From assembly GCA_944320355.1 (NCBI GenBank), contig CALUHC010000038.1, positions 62,001-126,000 of the forward strand: a stretch of 64,000 nt of DNA, written 5' to 3'. Shown piece by piece: positions 21,278 through 31,646 of the stretch (within the stretch, counting starts at the first letter, position 1; every line of letters starts with the position of its first letter). This stretch comes from an uncultured Prevotella sp. Its GTDB lineage: Bacteria; Bacteroidota; Bacteroidia; Bacteroidales; Bacteroidaceae. Under the pieces are notes generated by a model that was given only the letters and a program-made list of their open reading frames with translations, had not been told where the DNA came from and did not search any database. Made by a program: the position numbers and the translations under genes.

Positions 21278-23035
21278 ATGTATAGAACAAAGACTTGTGG
21301 AGAGCTTCGCGCGTCTGATGCAGGCAGCGAGGTTACGCTTGCGGGCTGGGTGCAGCGCATCAGGAAAATGGGGGGCATGACCTTCGTTGACCTGCGCGAC
21401 CGCTACGGCATAACCCAGTTGGTATTCAACGAGGCCGCCGACCAGGCCCTTTGCGACCGTGCCAACAAGCTCGGGCGCGAGTATTGCATACAGGTGAAAG
21501 GCAGCGTGTGCGAGCGCGAGAGCAAGAACGCCAACCTGCCTACGGGCGACATAGAGGTCATTGCCACCGAGCTGAACGTGCTCAGCGAGAGCCTCACGCC
21601 GCCGTTCACCATCGAGGACAACACCGACGGGGGCGACGACATACGCATGAAGTACCGCTACCTCGACCTGCGCCGCAACGCCGTGCGCAAGAATCTGGAG
21701 TTGCGTCACCGCATGACCATACTTATCCGCAACTTCCTAGACTCCAAAGACTTCATCGAAGTGGAGACTCCCATACTGATAGGCTCCACGCCAGAGGGCG
21801 CGCGCGACTTCGTTGTGCCTTCGCGCATGAACCCCGGCCAGTTCTACGCCCTGCCGCAGAGCCCGCAGACGCTGAAGCAGTTGCTCATGGTGAGCGGCTT
21901 CGACCGCTATTTCCAGATTGCAAAGTGCTTCCGTGACGAGGACCTCAGGGCCGACCGCCAGCCGGAGTTCACACAGATAGACTGCGAGATGAGCTTTGTG
22001 GATCAGGACGACGTGATAGACCTTTTCGAGGATATGGCGCGCCACCTGTTCCGCGAGATACGCGGCGTTGAGCTGCCCAAGCTCCAGCAGATGACGTGGC
22101 ACGAGGCCATGCGCCGCTTCGGCAGCGACAAGCCCGACCTGCGTTTCGGCATGGAGTTTGTAGAACTGATGGACGTTCTCAAGCAAGGCACGTTCCCGGT
22201 GTTCGACAGCGCGGCCTATATCGGCGGCATCTGCGTGCCGGGGTGCGCCTCTTACACCCGCAAGCAGCTCGACCAGCTCACCGATTTCGTGAAGAGGCCG
22301 CAGGTGGGAGCCAAGGGCCTGGTTTACGTAAAGTACAACGAGGACGGCACAGTGAAGTCGAGCGTAGACAAGTTCTACACTCCCGAGGTGCTCGCACGGC
22401 TCAAAGAGACGATGGGAGCGAAGGATGGCGACCTCGTGCTCATACTCAGCGGTGACAACGCAAACAAGACACGGACGCAGCTCTGCACCCTGCGCCTTGA
22501 GATGGGCGACCGTCTCGGCCTGCGCGACAAGGACAAGTTCGAGTGCCTGTGGATAATAGACTTCCCGCTGTTTGAGTGGAGCGACGAGGAGCAGCGCCTC
22601 ATGTCAACCCACCATCCGTTCACCATGCCCAATCCCGACGACATCCCCCTGCTCGACGAGCATCCCGAGCGGGTGCGCGCCAAGGCCTACGACTTTGTGT
22701 GCAACGGCATAGAGCTGGGTGGCGGCAGCCTGCGTATCCACGACGGCAAGCTGCAGGAGAAGATGTTCGGCATACTCGGCTTCACGCCCGAGCGCGCCAT
22801 GGCACAGTTTGGCTTCCTCATCAACGCTTTCAAGTACGGTGCGCCGCCTCACGCAGGTCTGGCTTTCGGCCTTGATCGCTTTGTCAGTGTGATGGCCGGT
22901 CTCGACTCTATCCGCGACTGCATAGCCTTCCCCAAGAACAACAGCGGGCGCGACGTGATGCTTGACGCACCGGGCTTTCTTGACGACAAGCAGCTCGACG
23001 AACTGTGCTTGAAGGTTGATTTAAATCAAGAATAA
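21278..23035 (+). CDS. aspS: Aspartyl-tRNA synthetase, bacterial type
   Basis: Charges tRNA-Asp. 585 residues, the length of the bacterial form that carries the GAD insertion. Order: OB-fold anticodon-binding domain (about 1-105, [16 protein letters not shown]), class II catalytic core with motif 2 ([30 protein letters not shown]), the GAD domain (about 290-410), then motif 3 ([16 protein letters not shown]). The gene has its own consensus promoter. The next gene starts 145 bp downstream behind its own promoter. Confidence 0.97.
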   Translation: MYRTKTCGELRASDAGSEVTLAGWVQRIRKMGGMTFVDLRDRYGITQLVFNEAADQALCDRANKLGREYCIQVKGSVCERESKNANLPTGDIEVIATELNVLSESLTPPFTIEDNTDGGDDIRMKYRYLDLRRNAVRKNLELRHRMTILIRNFLDSKDFIEVETPILIGSTPEGARDFVVPSRMNPGQFYALPQSPQTLKQLLMVSGFDRYFQIAKCFRDEDLRADRQPEFTQIDCEMSFVDQDDVIDLFEDMARHLFREIRGVELPKLQQMTWHEAMRRFGSDKPDLRFGMEFVELMDVLKQGTFPVFDSAAYIGGICVPGCASYTRKQLDQLTDFVKRPQVGAKGLVYVKYNEDGTVKSSVDKFYTPEVLARLKETMGAKDGDLVLILSGDNANKTRTQLCTLRLEMGDRLGLRDKDKFECLWIIDFPLFEWSDEEQRLMSTHHPFTMPNPDDIPLLDEHPERVRAKAYDFVCNGIELGGGSLRIHDGKLQEKMFGILGFTPERAMAQFGFLINAFKYGAPPHAGLAFGLDRFVSVMAGLDSIRDCIAFPKNNSGRDVMLDAPGFLDDKQLDELCLKVDLNQE

Positions 23036-23088
23036 GCCGACTTGCGCCTTAGCCGGTGGTGTTTGGCAGACTTTGTGGTGGCGAAAAT

Positions 23089-23119
23089 TTTGCCGTTAGG
23101 AGGAAAAATGTTATTTTTG
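23089..23119 (+). promoter_or_regulatory. Promoter of the winged-helix gene
   Basis: TTTG (23089-23092), 19-bp spacer, TATTTTTG (23112-23119). Confidence 0.7.
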
Positions 23120-23180
23120 CACGCGCAGAATAGAAGATTATTAATTAATTCTATATCAGTACATAAAATAATATTTGACT

Positions 23181-23468
23181 ATGGCAGAGAAGAAAACTAC
23201 AAAGAAAACGGCCGCAGAGCCTAAGAAGACGACCGTAAAGAAGACTGCAACGACAAAGAAAGTGGCTGTTGCGCTTAACACGGAGAACGTGGGTTTCAAG
23301 GCTGGAGATGTATATCAGGCACTCGCCGTTGCCGCTCAGGCTATGTCTGTTGACGAGATAGCCAAGGCTGCGGGCATCAGTGTCGAGGAGACTCTTCTTG
23401 GCATTGGCTGGCTCTTCAAGGAGGGAAAAATAGCTTCCGTTGAGGAGAACAAGATAACATTGGCTTAA
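23181..23468 (+). CDS. Small winged-helix protein (DUF2582 type)
   Basis: 95 residues. The first 30 are Lys/Thr-rich (AEKKTTKKTAAEPKKTTVKK), like histone-like tails. Residues about 38-95 form a winged helix-turn-helix of the DUF2582 group (GFKAGDVYQALAVAAQAMSV, DEIAKAAGISVEETLLGIGW, LFKEGKIASVEENKITL). A role in DNA binding or nucleoid structure is inferred from this layout; no target is shown. The start is ATG 23181 rather than the in-frame TTG two codons earlier. Own promoter and terminator make it a single-gene unit. Confidence 0.8.
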   Translation: MAEKKTTKKTAAEPKKTTVKKTATTKKVAVALNTENVGFKAGDVYQALAVAAQAMSVDEIAKAAGISVEETLLGIGWLFKEGKIASVEENKITLA

Positions 23469-23493
23469 GTGCTATTAGGAAATATAAAGTGAG

Positions 23494-23530
23494 GGGGCGG
23501 TGAGCCGGATAGGTTGCCGGCCCCTTTCTT
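23494..23530 (+). terminator. Terminator after the winged-helix gene
   Basis: GGGGC-GG pairs with CC-GCCCC (one bulge) and is followed by TTTCTT. Confidence 0.65.
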
Positions 23531-23745
23531 ATTCCTGCGGCGGCGGAATTAGGGCTGTAAGCTATGCCGCCCGGTTTTGCATTGATGAATGTCCGCAAGT
23601 ATCTTGTGTGGCTGTGGGCGGGCATTTGGGCAGGCAAATGCTTTCTCTTGTTGCGCCTGATAAGGTATCTCCGTGAAATGTATAACCCCAAGACCACATA
23701 GAATTCTGGCGTTTTGCAGACATTTGTATTCATATTTGTGCCGAT

Positions 23746-24096
23746 ATGGCTTACGACAGGCAGATAATAGAGATACTTACCCGTGTTGGTGACAAGGGCA
23801 TCAGTGTGCAGTCGCTTTCCAAGCACGTTTACAACATGAACTGCAACTTGTTTGCCGTGCCCGACATAGTGGAGATACACCGCAGCGTGCAGCAGTTCTT
23901 GTTGCGCAGTTCCAAGTCCGCGCAGCCGTTGGTGGAGCGTGCGGGCAGGCGCGGCTTCTATCGTCTCAACACTGCAAACTTGCCTATGGCGCGGCAGTTG
24001 CTGTTCGAGTTTGGCGAGAGGGGGGCTGAGTGCGTATGCGAGGACGAGCCACAGCAGCCATTGGTGCAAGATCTTTCACTCGACCTTTTTGCCTGA
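23746..24096 (+). CDS. Hypothetical protein with possible N-terminal winged helix
   Basis: 116 residues, not recognised. The first 35 residues (YDRQIIEILTRVGDKGISVQ, SLSKHVYNMNCNLF) have the spacing of a helix-turn-helix: three helices with a GISVQSLSKH turn. The middle is basic (RSSKSAQPLVERAGRRGFYR) and the tail acidic (VCEDEPQQP). It could be a small DNA-binding protein, but the evidence is secondary structure only. No consensus promoter was found; a near match ends at 23742. It lies 277 bp after the previous gene and 197 bp before xylB. Confidence 0.55.
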   Translation: MAYDRQIIEILTRVGDKGISVQSLSKHVYNMNCNLFAVPDIVEIHRSVQQFLLRSSKSAQPLVERAGRRGFYRLNTANLPMARQLLFEFGERGAECVCEDEPQQPLVQDLSLDLFA

Positions 24097-24293
24097 TTGC
24101 CGTGCCGGTTGTGGCAGTACCGTCAGGCGTTCTTTGCCAGAGGGCAGCGTTTTTTGTCGCTTCAGATGTAATAAATGTGGGCACCTCACGTTTCTTTTTA
24201 AGGCAGGCCGGCCGTTTTGCCAGTGCGCGTACGTTTGTGTTTCGGTGTCGGCCGTCTGTCATTTGCCAATATACTAACAGCTAAAACAAACTT

Positions 24294-25793
24294 ATGGGAA
24301 ACAGATATTTATTGGGATTGGACATTGGCAGCAGCTCCGTAAAGGCATCGCTTGTAGATGCTGATAGCGGGAAACGTGCCGCTACAGCTTTCTTTCCAGA
24401 CCGCGAGGCCGAGATTATAGCCGTGAAGGCAGGCTGGGCAGAGCAGGAACCGCAGTCGTGGTGGCGCTACGCCAAGCTGAGCATGGCCAAGGTCATGGCC
24501 GATGCCGGGGCCAAGGCCGACGAGATCAAGGCCATAGGCATATCCTATCAGATGCACGGCCTTGTGTGTGTTGACCGCAATCTCGATGCCGTCCGCCCTT
24601 CAATAATCTGGTGCGACTCGCGAGCCGTGCCTTACGGCGAGCGGGCTTTCGGCGCGATAGGGCATGAACGATGCCTCGCCCACCTGCTCAACTCGCCCGG
24701 AAACTTCACCGCCGCCAAGCTGGCTTGGGTGAAGGAGAACGAGCGCGAGGCCGTTTTCGACCGTATATATAAGGTGATGCTGCCCGGCGACTATATCGCA
24801 ATGCGCCTCAGCGGCGAGGCCACTACAACGGTGAGCGGGCTCAGCGAGGGAATGTTCTGGGATTTCAAGGAGAACAGCATGGCCGGTTTCCTGCTGGATT
24901 ATTACGGCTTTGACCGCTCGTTGCTGTCCGACATTGTGCCTACGTTCGGCCTGCAGGGCCGCGTGTCTGCCGCCGCAGCCGCCGAGACAGGGCTTAAAGC
25001 AGGCACACCGATAACCTATCGTGCGGGCGACCAGCCCAACAATGCTCTCAGCCTCAATGTGTTCAACCCTGGCGAGATAGCTTCCACCGCAGGCACGTCT
25101 GGCGTGGTTTACGGTGTATTGGGCGAGGTAAATTATGACCGCAAGAGCCGCGTCAACACCTTTGCCCACGTCAATCATGGCGAGGGAGGGCAGACGCGGC
25201 TCGGAGTCCTGCTCTGCATCAACGGCACTGGCATACTCAACGCTTGGGTGCGCCGTAACGTGATGCCAGCCGGAACGGGCTATGCCGACATGAACAGGAT
25301 GGCTGCCGAGATTCCGATAGGCAGTGAGGGCGTGTGCATAATACCCTTCGGCAATGGGGCTGAGCGTGTGCTTGAGAACCGTGAGACGGGTTGTTCTGTA
25401 AGTGGCCTTAACTTCAACAAGCACTCACGGGCCCACATTGTGAGGGCGGCGCAGGAGGGAATTGTGTTCAGTTTCTGCTATGGCATGGAGATAATGCGCC
25501 AGATGGGCATGGACATAAGCCGCATACACGCCGGTCATGCGAATATGTTCCTTAGTCCGTTGTTCCGCAGTGCACTTGCATCGACAAGCGGAGCTGTGAT
25601 TGAGCTCTACGACACCGACGGCAGCATCGGCGCGGCGCGTGGTGCTGGTATCGGCGCAGGGATATACAAAGACCACGACGAGGCGTTCGCTACGCTTGAG
25701 AAACTGGAGGTGGTAGAGCCGGACACGGCCCACCGCGACGAGTATGTGCAGGCTTACGGACGCTGGAAAGAGGCATTGGAAAGAATGTTGTAA
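24294..25793 (+). CDS. xylB: Xylulokinase
   Basis: Phosphorylates D-xylulose to xylulose 5-phosphate for the pentose phosphate pathway. 499 residues of the FGGY carbohydrate kinase family: phosphate-1 motif LGLDIGSSSVKASLVD at the N-terminus, substrate-loop region GISYQMHGLVCVD, ACTAGTSG-like IASTAGTSGVVYGVLG, and the adenosine-side motif GAARGAGIGAG near the C-terminus. It lies 35 bp upstream of xylA on the same strand, so the pair forms a xylose operon. No XylR or transporter gene is adjacent. A possible -7 element (TACGTTTG, 24230-24237) lacks a -33 partner. Confidence 0.94.
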   Translation: MGNRYLLGLDIGSSSVKASLVDADSGKRAATAFFPDREAEIIAVKAGWAEQEPQSWWRYAKLSMAKVMADAGAKADEIKAIGISYQMHGLVCVDRNLDAVRPSIIWCDSRAVPYGERAFGAIGHERCLAHLLNSPGNFTAAKLAWVKENEREAVFDRIYKVMLPGDYIAMRLSGEATTTVSGLSEGMFWDFKENSMAGFLLDYYGFDRSLLSDIVPTFGLQGRVSAAAAAETGLKAGTPITYRAGDQPNNALSLNVFNPGEIASTAGTSGVVYGVLGEVNYDRKSRVNTFAHVNHGEGGQTRLGVLLCINGTGILNAWVRRNVMPAGTGYADMNRMAAEIPIGSEGVCIIPFGNGAERVLENRETGCSVSGLNFNKHSRAHIVRAAQEGIVFSFCYGMEIMRQMGMDISRIHAGHANMFLSPLFRSALASTSGAVIELYDTDGSIGAARGAGIGAGIYKDHDEAFATLEKLEVVEPDTAHRDEYVQAYGRWKEALERML

Positions 25794-25828
25794 CTTTATA
25801 TCACCAATAATTTAAATAAACCGGAACT

Positions 25829-27145
25829 ATGGCAAAAGAGTATTTTCCACAGATAGGAAAGATTCCTTTCGAAGGACCTGAGAGCAAGAACGTTATGGCT
25901 TTCCATTATTATGACCCAGAGAAGGTGGTGATGGGGAAGAAGATGAAAGACTGGCTTAAGTTCGCAATGGCGTGGTGGCACACGCTGGGCCAGGCCTCAG
26001 GCGACCAGTTTGGCGGGCAGACCCGTGCGTATGAGTGGGACAAGTCTGTCGATGCCGTGCAGCGGGCGAAGGACAAAATGGACGCTGGATTCGAGATAAT
26101 GCAGAAGCTCGGCATAGAATACTTCTGCTTCCACGACATAGACCTTGTTGACGAGGCACCCACGGTGGAGGAGTATGAGGCACGCATGGAAGCCATAACC
26201 GACTACGCCTTGGAGAAGATGAAGGCCACTGGCATCAAGCTGCTCTGGGGAACGGCAAATGTGTTCGGCCACAAACGTTATATGAACGGCGCGGCCACAA
26301 ACCCTGATTTCGACGTCGTGGCGCGTGCTGCCGTGCAAGTGAAGAACGCCATCGATGCGACCATAAAGCTCGGAGGAACCAACTACGTGTTCTGGGGAGG
26401 CCGAGAAGGCTATTCGAGCCTGCTCAACACAGAGATGCAACGCGAGAAAGACCACCTTGCTACGTTCCTCGCCGCAGCCCGCGACTATGCCCGCGGAAAG
26501 GGATTTGCCGGCACTTTCCTTGTTGAGCCTAAGCCGATGGAGCCTACGAAGCACCAGTATGACGTTGACACGGAAACGGTGATAGGCTTCCTCCGCGCGC
26601 ATGGGCTCGACAAAGACTTCAAAGTCAACATAGAGGTTAACCACGCGACACTGGCCGGCCACACCTTTGAGCACGAGCTGGCCGTGGCTGTTGACAACGG
26701 GATGCTCGGCTCGATAGACGCTAATAGGGGCGACGCGCAGAACGGATGGGACACCGACCAGTTCCCGATAGACAATTATGAGCTTACGCAAGCCATGATG
26801 CAGGTGATCCGCAACGGCGGTCTCGGCAACGGCGGGTCTAACTTTGACGCGAAGCTGCGCCGCAACTCCACCGACCCGGAGGACATCTTCATTGCCCACA
26901 TAAGCGGGATGGATGCCATGGCACGTGCCTTGGAGAACGCGGCGGCAATACTTGAGCAGAGCGAACTGCCTGCCATGCTGAAGCAACGCTACGCCAGCTT
27001 CGACTCGGGCAAGGGCAAGGAGTTCGAGGAAGGCAAGCTCAGCTTCGAACAAATATACGAGTACGGCAAGCAGGTAGGCGAGCCGAAGCAGACCAGCGGC
27101 AAGCAGGAGAAGTATGAAACGATCGTGGCTCTCTACGCAAAATAG
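25829..27145 (+). CDS. xylA: Xylose isomerase
   Basis: Converts D-xylose to D-xylulose. 438 residues, the long class II form. Active-site stretches: FCFHDIDLVDEAPT with the catalytic His-Asp pair, YVFWGGREGY, TFLVEPKPMEPTKHQYD with the metal-binding Glu and Lys, NIEVNHATLAGHTFEHE, GSIDANRGD and the aspartate-rich WDTDQFP. It is second in the xylB-xylA pair and is closed by a strong terminator 30 bp downstream. Confidence 0.97.
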   Translation: MAKEYFPQIGKIPFEGPESKNVMAFHYYDPEKVVMGKKMKDWLKFAMAWWHTLGQASGDQFGGQTRAYEWDKSVDAVQRAKDKMDAGFEIMQKLGIEYFCFHDIDLVDEAPTVEEYEARMEAITDYALEKMKATGIKLLWGTANVFGHKRYMNGAATNPDFDVVARAAVQVKNAIDATIKLGGTNYVFWGGREGYSSLLNTEMQREKDHLATFLAAARDYARGKGFAGTFLVEPKPMEPTKHQYDVDTETVIGFLRAHGLDKDFKVNIEVNHATLAGHTFEHELAVAVDNGMLGSIDANRGDAQNGWDTDQFPIDNYELTQAMMQVIRNGGLGNGGSNFDAKLRRNSTDPEDIFIAHISGMDAMARALENAAAILEQSELPAMLKQRYASFDSGKGKEFEEGKLSFEQIYEYGKQVGEPKQTSGKQEKYETIVALYAK

Positions 27146-27174
27146 GCGGTGAACCGCTGGATATCCCAAAGCAA

Positions 27175-27221
27175 GAGGGGTGGGGAAGAAGTTGGCTCCT
27201 TTCCCGCCCCTCATCTTTTTT
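27175..27221 (+). terminator. Terminator of xylB-xylA
   Basis: GAGGGGTGGG-type arm (27175-27187) pairs with 27200-27212 with two mismatches; a T-run (CTTTTTTG) follows. Confidence 0.85.
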
Positions 27222-27261
27222 GTTCTATATTAGTGTTTTTGCTCGTTGCCGTAGCAACGGA

Positions 27262-28437
27262 TCATCCTTTCAGACTGTCCTTATACCACTCGAAGAGCAG
27301 CCTTACGCCCTCGTCGATTTCCACCTTGTGGGTCCATCCGAGCGAGTGCAGCTTGCTCACGTCAATGAGCTTGCGCGGCGTTCCGTCGGGTTTTGAAGTG
27401 TCGAATTCTATTGTTCCCTCAAAGCCCACGGCCCCGGCCACCAGCTCGGACAGCTCCCGGATGGTGAGTTCCTTGCCGGTGCCAACATTGATATGGCAGT
27501 TGCGTATCTCGCCGAGCGCGGGTATGGCACCGCCGCGCCCCGCGCTGTTGTTGCGGTCAACGGCTCCGTCGGCCGTTGCTCCGTAGAATACCGATGAGTA
27601 TTTCTCTATTCCAATGATGTCCTTGAAGTCAACGTTGAGCAGCACGTGCACGCTTGCGTCGGCCATGTCCTCGCTCCACAGGAATTCGCGCAGCGGCTTG
27701 CCTGTCCCCCACAGTGTCACTTTGTTGTTGCCTATGCCATACTTTGCCAGCACGTCGAGGATGGCGTTGCGGTCGCTGCTGCCCGTCATCCCCTCCACGG
27801 GTCGCTTGTCCATGTCGCTGGCAATGGCCTGCCAGTTGTCCTCGTGGATTAGCTTTGCAAGATAAATCTTGCGCATCATGGCCGGCATCACGTGGCTGTT
27901 CTCGAGATGGAAGTTGTCGTTTGGCCCGTAGAGGTTGGTGGGCATCACGGCAATGTAGTTAGTGCCGTACTGCAGGTTGTAGCTCTCGCACATCTTCAGT
28001 CCGGCTATCTTGGCAATGGCGTATTCCTCGTTGGTGTATTCGAGGGGCGATGTGAGCAGCGCGTCCTCGTGCATGGGCTGCGGCGCGTTCTTCGGGTAGA
28101 TGCACGTTGAGCCGAGGAAGAGCAGCTTCTTCACGCCGTGCGCGTATGCCTCGCTGATGACGTTGCACTGTATCTTCATGTTCTGCATGATGAAGTCGGC
28201 GCGGTATAGCGAGTTGGCCATTATGCCTCCTACGAAGGCCGCGGCCAGTACGACGGCATCGGGGCGTTCGCTGTCGAAGAAGTTCCTTACGGCCACTTGG
28301 TCCGTCAGGTCGAGTTCCTTGTGCGAGCGGCCCACAAGATTGTGGTAGCCGCGCTGTTCGAGGTTCTTCCAGATGGCCGAGCCCACTAGTCCGTGGTGGC
28401 CCGCCACGTATATCTTTGAGTTTTTGTCGAGTGACAT
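27262..28437 (-). CDS. fcl: GDP-L-fucose synthase
   Basis: Epimerises and reduces GDP-4-keto-6-deoxymannose to GDP-L-fucose. 391 residues, an extended SDR: NADP-binding [24 protein letters not shown], the catalytic [15 protein letters not shown] (Tyr-x-x-x-Lys), and [17 protein letters not shown]. It is about 70 residues longer than the E. coli enzyme. Part of the excess is a Gly/Ala-rich stretch around residues 273-310 ([19 protein letters not shown]) coded near 27505-27620. Start ATG 28437 is the first before the Rossmann motif. It follows gmd on the same strand with an array of palindromes between. Confidence 0.94.
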   Translation of the reverse strand: MSLDKNSKIYVAGHHGLVGSAIWKNLEQRGYHNLVGRSHKELDLTDQVAVRNFFDSERPDAVVLAAAFVGGIMANSLYRADFIMQNMKIQCNVISEAYAHGVKKLLFLGSTCIYPKNAPQPMHEDALLTSPLEYTNEEYAIAKIAGLKMCESYNLQYGTNYIAVMPTNLYGPNDNFHLENSHVMPAMMRKIYLAKLIHEDNWQAIASDMDKRPVEGMTGSSDRNAILDVLAKYGIGNNKVTLWGTGKPLREFLWSEDMADASVHVLLNVDFKDIIGIEKYSSVFYGATADGAVDRNNSAGRGGAIPALGEIRNCHINVGTGKELTIRELSELVAGAVGFEGTIEFDTSKPDGTPRKLIDVSKLHSLGWTHKVEIDEGVRLLFEWYKDSLKG

Positions 28438-28754
28438 ATTCAGTCTGTTTTTAATGTTCTTTGGTTTGCCTTTTATGCCTGCTTTAGTCCTGTCGGCAGC
28501 CGTTTTGGCGCACTCCTCGAAATGGCTTTGCGCAGGTTTCGTAACTGTCTGCCTTTCAGTGCGTTGCAAAACGTGCCGTTTCGCGTTGCAAAACGGCACG
28601 TTTCAGGTGGTGAAACGGGCCGTTTCAGGAACCAAAACGGTACGTTTCGCAGTATGGTGTCGCACGGCATTGTTTTTTGCCACTGCCTTATGGCCGGCGG
28701 CGGGTGTGCTTTCTCCGCTCCCCTACCGGTTTGCTGGCATTGCCGGCAACGTCT
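28438..28754. other. 317-bp gap between gmd and fcl
   Basis: It holds palindrome array 3 and its flanks. No promoter for fcl with the expected spacing is evident, although the two genes act in one pathway. Confidence 0.6.
28569..28647. repeat. 22-bp palindrome array 3 (four units)
   Basis: Cores at 28569, 28591, 28613 and 28635: AAACGTGCCGTTT, AAACGGCACGTTT, AAACGGGCCGTTT, AAACGGTACGTTT. All keep the AAACG...CGTTT arms intact and the period is exactly 22. Units one and two are exact reverse complements. This is the cleanest array in the window. Confidence 0.9.
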
Positions 28755-29840
28755 TTATTCGGCCACCTGCGCCTTGAGGAACAGCTTCTTTACGAACTTC
28801 ATGTCGTGCTTCACCATCAGCTTCACAAGCTCTTCGAAGCTGGTCTTGCGCGGATTCCAGCCCAGCACCTCTTTTGCCTTGGTGGGGTCGCCGAGCAGTT
28901 GGTCCACTTCAGCTGGCCTGAAATACTTGGGGTCTACCTCCACGAGCACATTGCCTGTGGCCTTGTCGATGCCCTTCTCGTCGAGTCCCTCGCCCTGCCA
29001 GTCAAGCTCTATGCCCACTTCCTTGAAGGCCAGTGTGGCGAACTCGCGCACGGTGTGATATTCGCCGGTGGCTATCACGAAGTCATCCGGCTCGGGTTGC
29101 TGCAGGATCATCCACATGCACTCCACGTAGTCCTTGGCATATCCCCAGTCGCGCAGCGAGTTGAGGTTGCCCAGATACAGCTTGTCCTGATAGCCTTGGG
29201 CTATGCGTGCGGCGGCCAGCGTTATCTTGCGCGTCACGAAGTTTTCGCCGCGGCGCTCGCTCTCGTGGTTGAACAGTATGCCGTTGCAGCAATACATACC
29301 GTAAGACTCGCGATAGTTCTTCATTATCCAGAAGGCGTAGAGCTTGGCCACGGAGTACGGCGAGCGCGGATAGAACGGCGTGGTCTCGCGTTGCGGCACC
29401 TCCTGCACTTTGCCAAACAGCTCCGAAGTGGATGCCTGATATATGCGGCAGGTCTTGTCGAGCCCGCAGATGCGCACGGCCTCCAGCAGGCGCAACGTGC
29501 CCACGGCATCTACGTCGGCCGTATATTCCGGGACATCGAACGACACCTTGACATGGCTTTGGGCCGCAAGGTTGTATATTTCTGTTGGTTTGGTCTCGCC
29601 TATGATGCGTATCAGCGAAGAGGAGTCGGTCATGTCGGCCCAGTGTAGGTTTACCAGTCGGGCTTTCTTCATGTCGCGCACCCACTCGTCCAAGTACAGG
29701 TGCTCTATACGCCCTGTGTTGAACGATGACGAGCGGCGCAGCAACCCGTGTACCTCATAGCCTTTCTCGATAAGAAATTCTGCCAGATACGAACCGTCCT
29801 GGCCTGTGATGCCTGTGATTAGAGCAACGCTTTTATTCAT
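28755..29840 (-). CDS. gmd: GDP-mannose 4,6-dehydratase
   Basis: First step from GDP-mannose toward GDP-L-fucose. 361 residues, extended [23 protein letters not shown] at the N-terminus, [26 protein letters not shown] (catalytic Ser/Thr-Glu) and [12 protein letters not shown] (Tyr-x-x-x-Lys), then [18 protein letters not shown]. The gene sits 29 bp downstream of manC and upstream of fcl on the same strand, giving a mannose 1-phosphate to GDP-fucose set. Confidence 0.97.
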   Translation of the reverse strand: MNKSVALITGITGQDGSYLAEFLIEKGYEVHGLLRRSSSFNTGRIEHLYLDEWVRDMKKARLVNLHWADMTDSSSLIRIIGETKPTEIYNLAAQSHVKVSFDVPEYTADVDAVGTLRLLEAVRICGLDKTCRIYQASTSELFGKVQEVPQRETTPFYPRSPYSVAKLYAFWIMKNYRESYGMYCCNGILFNHESERRGENFVTRKITLAAARIAQGYQDKLYLGNLNSLRDWGYAKDYVECMWMILQQPEPDDFVIATGEYHTVREFATLAFKEVGIELDWQGEGLDEKGIDKATGNVLVEVDPKYFRPAEVDQLLGDPTKAKEVLGWNPRKTSFEELVKLMVKHDMKFVKKLFLKAQVAE

Positions 29841-29869
29841 TGTATGATATATGATTGGGATTGTTTTCC

Positions 29870-30940
29870 TTATTTTTCACTGCCTGAGAACTGCTTGATG
29901 CGCTGCTCCTCAGACAGCTTGCAGATCAGCAGGGTGTCGTCTTTCTCCACCACTATATAGCCGTCGAGACCCTGTATTACCACTTTTTTCTCTTCTGTGG
30001 TGTGCACCATGCAGTTGTGAGTCTCAAAGAGGTTGATGTCGTTGCCTATGCAACTGTTGCCGTAGAGGTCTTTCTTGGTGTGCTCCATTAGCGAGCCCCA
30101 TGTGCCGAGGTCGCTCCAACCGAAGTCGGCGGGGCACACAAATATCTCTTCGGCCTTCTCCATGATGGCGTAGTCAACGGATATGTTCTCGCACTCAGGG
30201 TATAGGCTGTCGATGGCTTCTTGCTCCTTGTCAGTGCCATAGACGGGCATCAGCGACTCGAACGCCTTCGACATGGACGGCTGGTAGATGCGGAATGCGT
30301 TCGTTATGGTGCTGATGTTCCACAAGAATATGCCCGCGTTCCAGAAGTAATTCTTCTTCTGGATGTACTGCTTGGCCGTGTCAATGTCGGGCTTCTCGCG
30401 GAACGAGTCAACTCGGAATATCTCCTTGTTGCGCAGCGAGCTTGACGACAGGTCGGCCTGTATGTAGCCATAGCCCGTTTCGGGGCGCGTTGGTTTGATG
30501 CCGAGTGTCACTATCGAATCGGTCTCACGGGTGAAGTTGAGGCAGCTCTTTATTATCCGGCTGAATTCAGCCGTGTCTGTCACGATGTGGTCGCTGGGCG
30601 ACACAACGATGTTTGCCTTCGGGTCTTTCGACTTTATCTTCCAGCTCACGTATGCAATGCACGGAGCCGTGTTGCGGCGGCATGGCTCGCAGAGTATGTT
30701 GCTCTCCGGAACGTCGGGCAGTTGCTCCTTCACTATGCCGGCATAGTTCTTGTTTGTTACGACCCAGACGTTCTCCGGGCGGCAGATGTCGCCGAATCTT
30801 TCCTTTGTGAGTTGCAGCAGTGACTTGCCCACTCCAAGCACGTCGATGAACTGCTTGGGAAACTCGGATGTGCTCATAGGCCAGAAGCGGCTGCCTACTC
30901 CGCCGGCCATGATAACTAAATGGTTGTTTGTTTCAGCCAT
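29870..30940 (-). CDS. manC: Mannose-1-phosphate guanylyltransferase
   Basis: Makes GDP-mannose from GTP and mannose 1-phosphate. 356 residues: nucleotidyltransferase signature [20 protein letters not shown] with KQF following, [35 protein letters not shown] and [12 protein letters not shown]. The C-terminal phosphomannose isomerase domain of bifunctional ManC proteins is absent, so this is the short form. The symbol could also be given as cpsB or rfbM. It is followed by gmd after 29 bp; dedA lies 67 bp upstream. Confidence 0.94.
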   Translation of the reverse strand: MAETNNHLVIMAGGVGSRFWPMSTSEFPKQFIDVLGVGKSLLQLTKERFGDICRPENVWVVTNKNYAGIVKEQLPDVPESNILCEPCRRNTAPCIAYVSWKIKSKDPKANIVVSPSDHIVTDTAEFSRIIKSCLNFTRETDSIVTLGIKPTRPETGYGYIQADLSSSSLRNKEIFRVDSFREKPDIDTAKQYIQKKNYFWNAGIFLWNISTITNAFRIYQPSMSKAFESLMPVYGTDKEQEAIDSLYPECENISVDYAIMEKAEEIFVCPADFGWSDLGTWGSLMEHTKKDLYGNSCIGNDINLFETHNCMVHTTEEKKVVIQGLDGYIVVEKDDTLLICKLSEEQRIKQFSGSEK

Positions 30941-31007
30941 AGGTCATGAGTGTTAGTTGTTCTTATTTTGGTTTCCGCCCAGCAGGGTATCCCGCGTGGC
31001 GTTTTAG

Positions 31008-31646
31008 TTACATACTGTGCAGCCTGTGACGGCGCTTTATTATCGCCTTGGTGCAGAAGTAGACAATCATCACTGCCACGATTCCTACGATGGCAAGCTT
31101 GATGTATTCGGAGTATTCCGCTATCTTTCCGTTCAGCTGGTCGGCGGGAACCACAGAGTGGAGATACCAGCCGAGGGCAGCCAGGAGGCAGTGCCAGCAT
31201 CCCGCGCCAATGGAGGTGTAGAGCAGGAATTTCCAATAACTCATCCTTGAAAGGCCGGCCGGTATTGATATCAAGTGGCGTATGCCGGGCAGCAGCCTGC
31301 CTGTGATCGTGGCTGTTGCGCCGTGATTGTGGAAAAATGTCTCGCTCTTCTCCAACTTTTCCTGGCTCAGCAGGCACATCCTTCCCCACCGGCTGTTGGC
31401 AAAACGGTATATTAGAGGCCGTCCGAGATAGTATCCCGCAGTGTAGTTTATTGTCGCCCCGATGTCGGCTCCGGCCGTGGCACATATTATTATTAGGAAG
31501 ATGCTTGTGTCGCCTCCTGCGGCATGATATGCGGCGGGAGCCACAACGAGTTCCGACGGAACAGGAATCACGGTGCTCTCCAACAGCATGAGCAGCAATA
31601 TTGTGCCGTAATTCAGATTGTCCAACAGGGCGGATAGCGGGTTCAC
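31008..31646 (-). CDS. DedA-family membrane protein
   Basis: 212 residues with about five hydrophobic segments. Family motifs: LLESTVIPVPSELVVAPAAY near the N-terminus (conserved Glu), and GRLLPGIRHLISIPAGLSRM in the middle (the F/GRF-PG-R motif). DedA proteins are thought to help move undecaprenyl phosphate or other lipids across the membrane and to support envelope homeostasis. Start ATG overlaps the stop of the TPR gene by 4 bp (ATGA), so it is translated with that gene and glnS. Confidence 0.9.
   Translation of the reverse strand: MNPLSALLDNLNYGTILLLMLLESTVIPVPSELVVAPAAYHAAGGDTSIFLIIICATAGADIGATINYTAGYYLGRPLIYRFANSRWGRMCLLSQEKLEKSETFFHNHGATATITGRLLPGIRHLISIPAGLSRMSYWKFLLYTSIGAGCWHCLLAALGWYLHSVVPADQLNGKIAEYSEYIKLAIVGIVAVMIVYFCTKAIIKRRHRLHSM

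Noticed and set aside
23515-23745. Possible tRNA or small RNA in the gap after the winged-helix gene
   Set aside because: Beyond the terminator I could not fold a cloverleaf or find a promoter-terminator pair.
24230-24237. TACGTTTG as a promoter for xylB
   Set aside because: No TTG or TTTG at 18-22 bp upstream; left as a remark only.
25997-27214. 405-codon minus-strand frame opposite xylA
   Set aside because: xylA is certain on the plus strand; the antisense translation shows no domain.
28569-28647. CRISPR array
   Set aside because: Repeats are 13 bp with 9-bp linkers, far too short, palindromic, and no cas genes are in the window.
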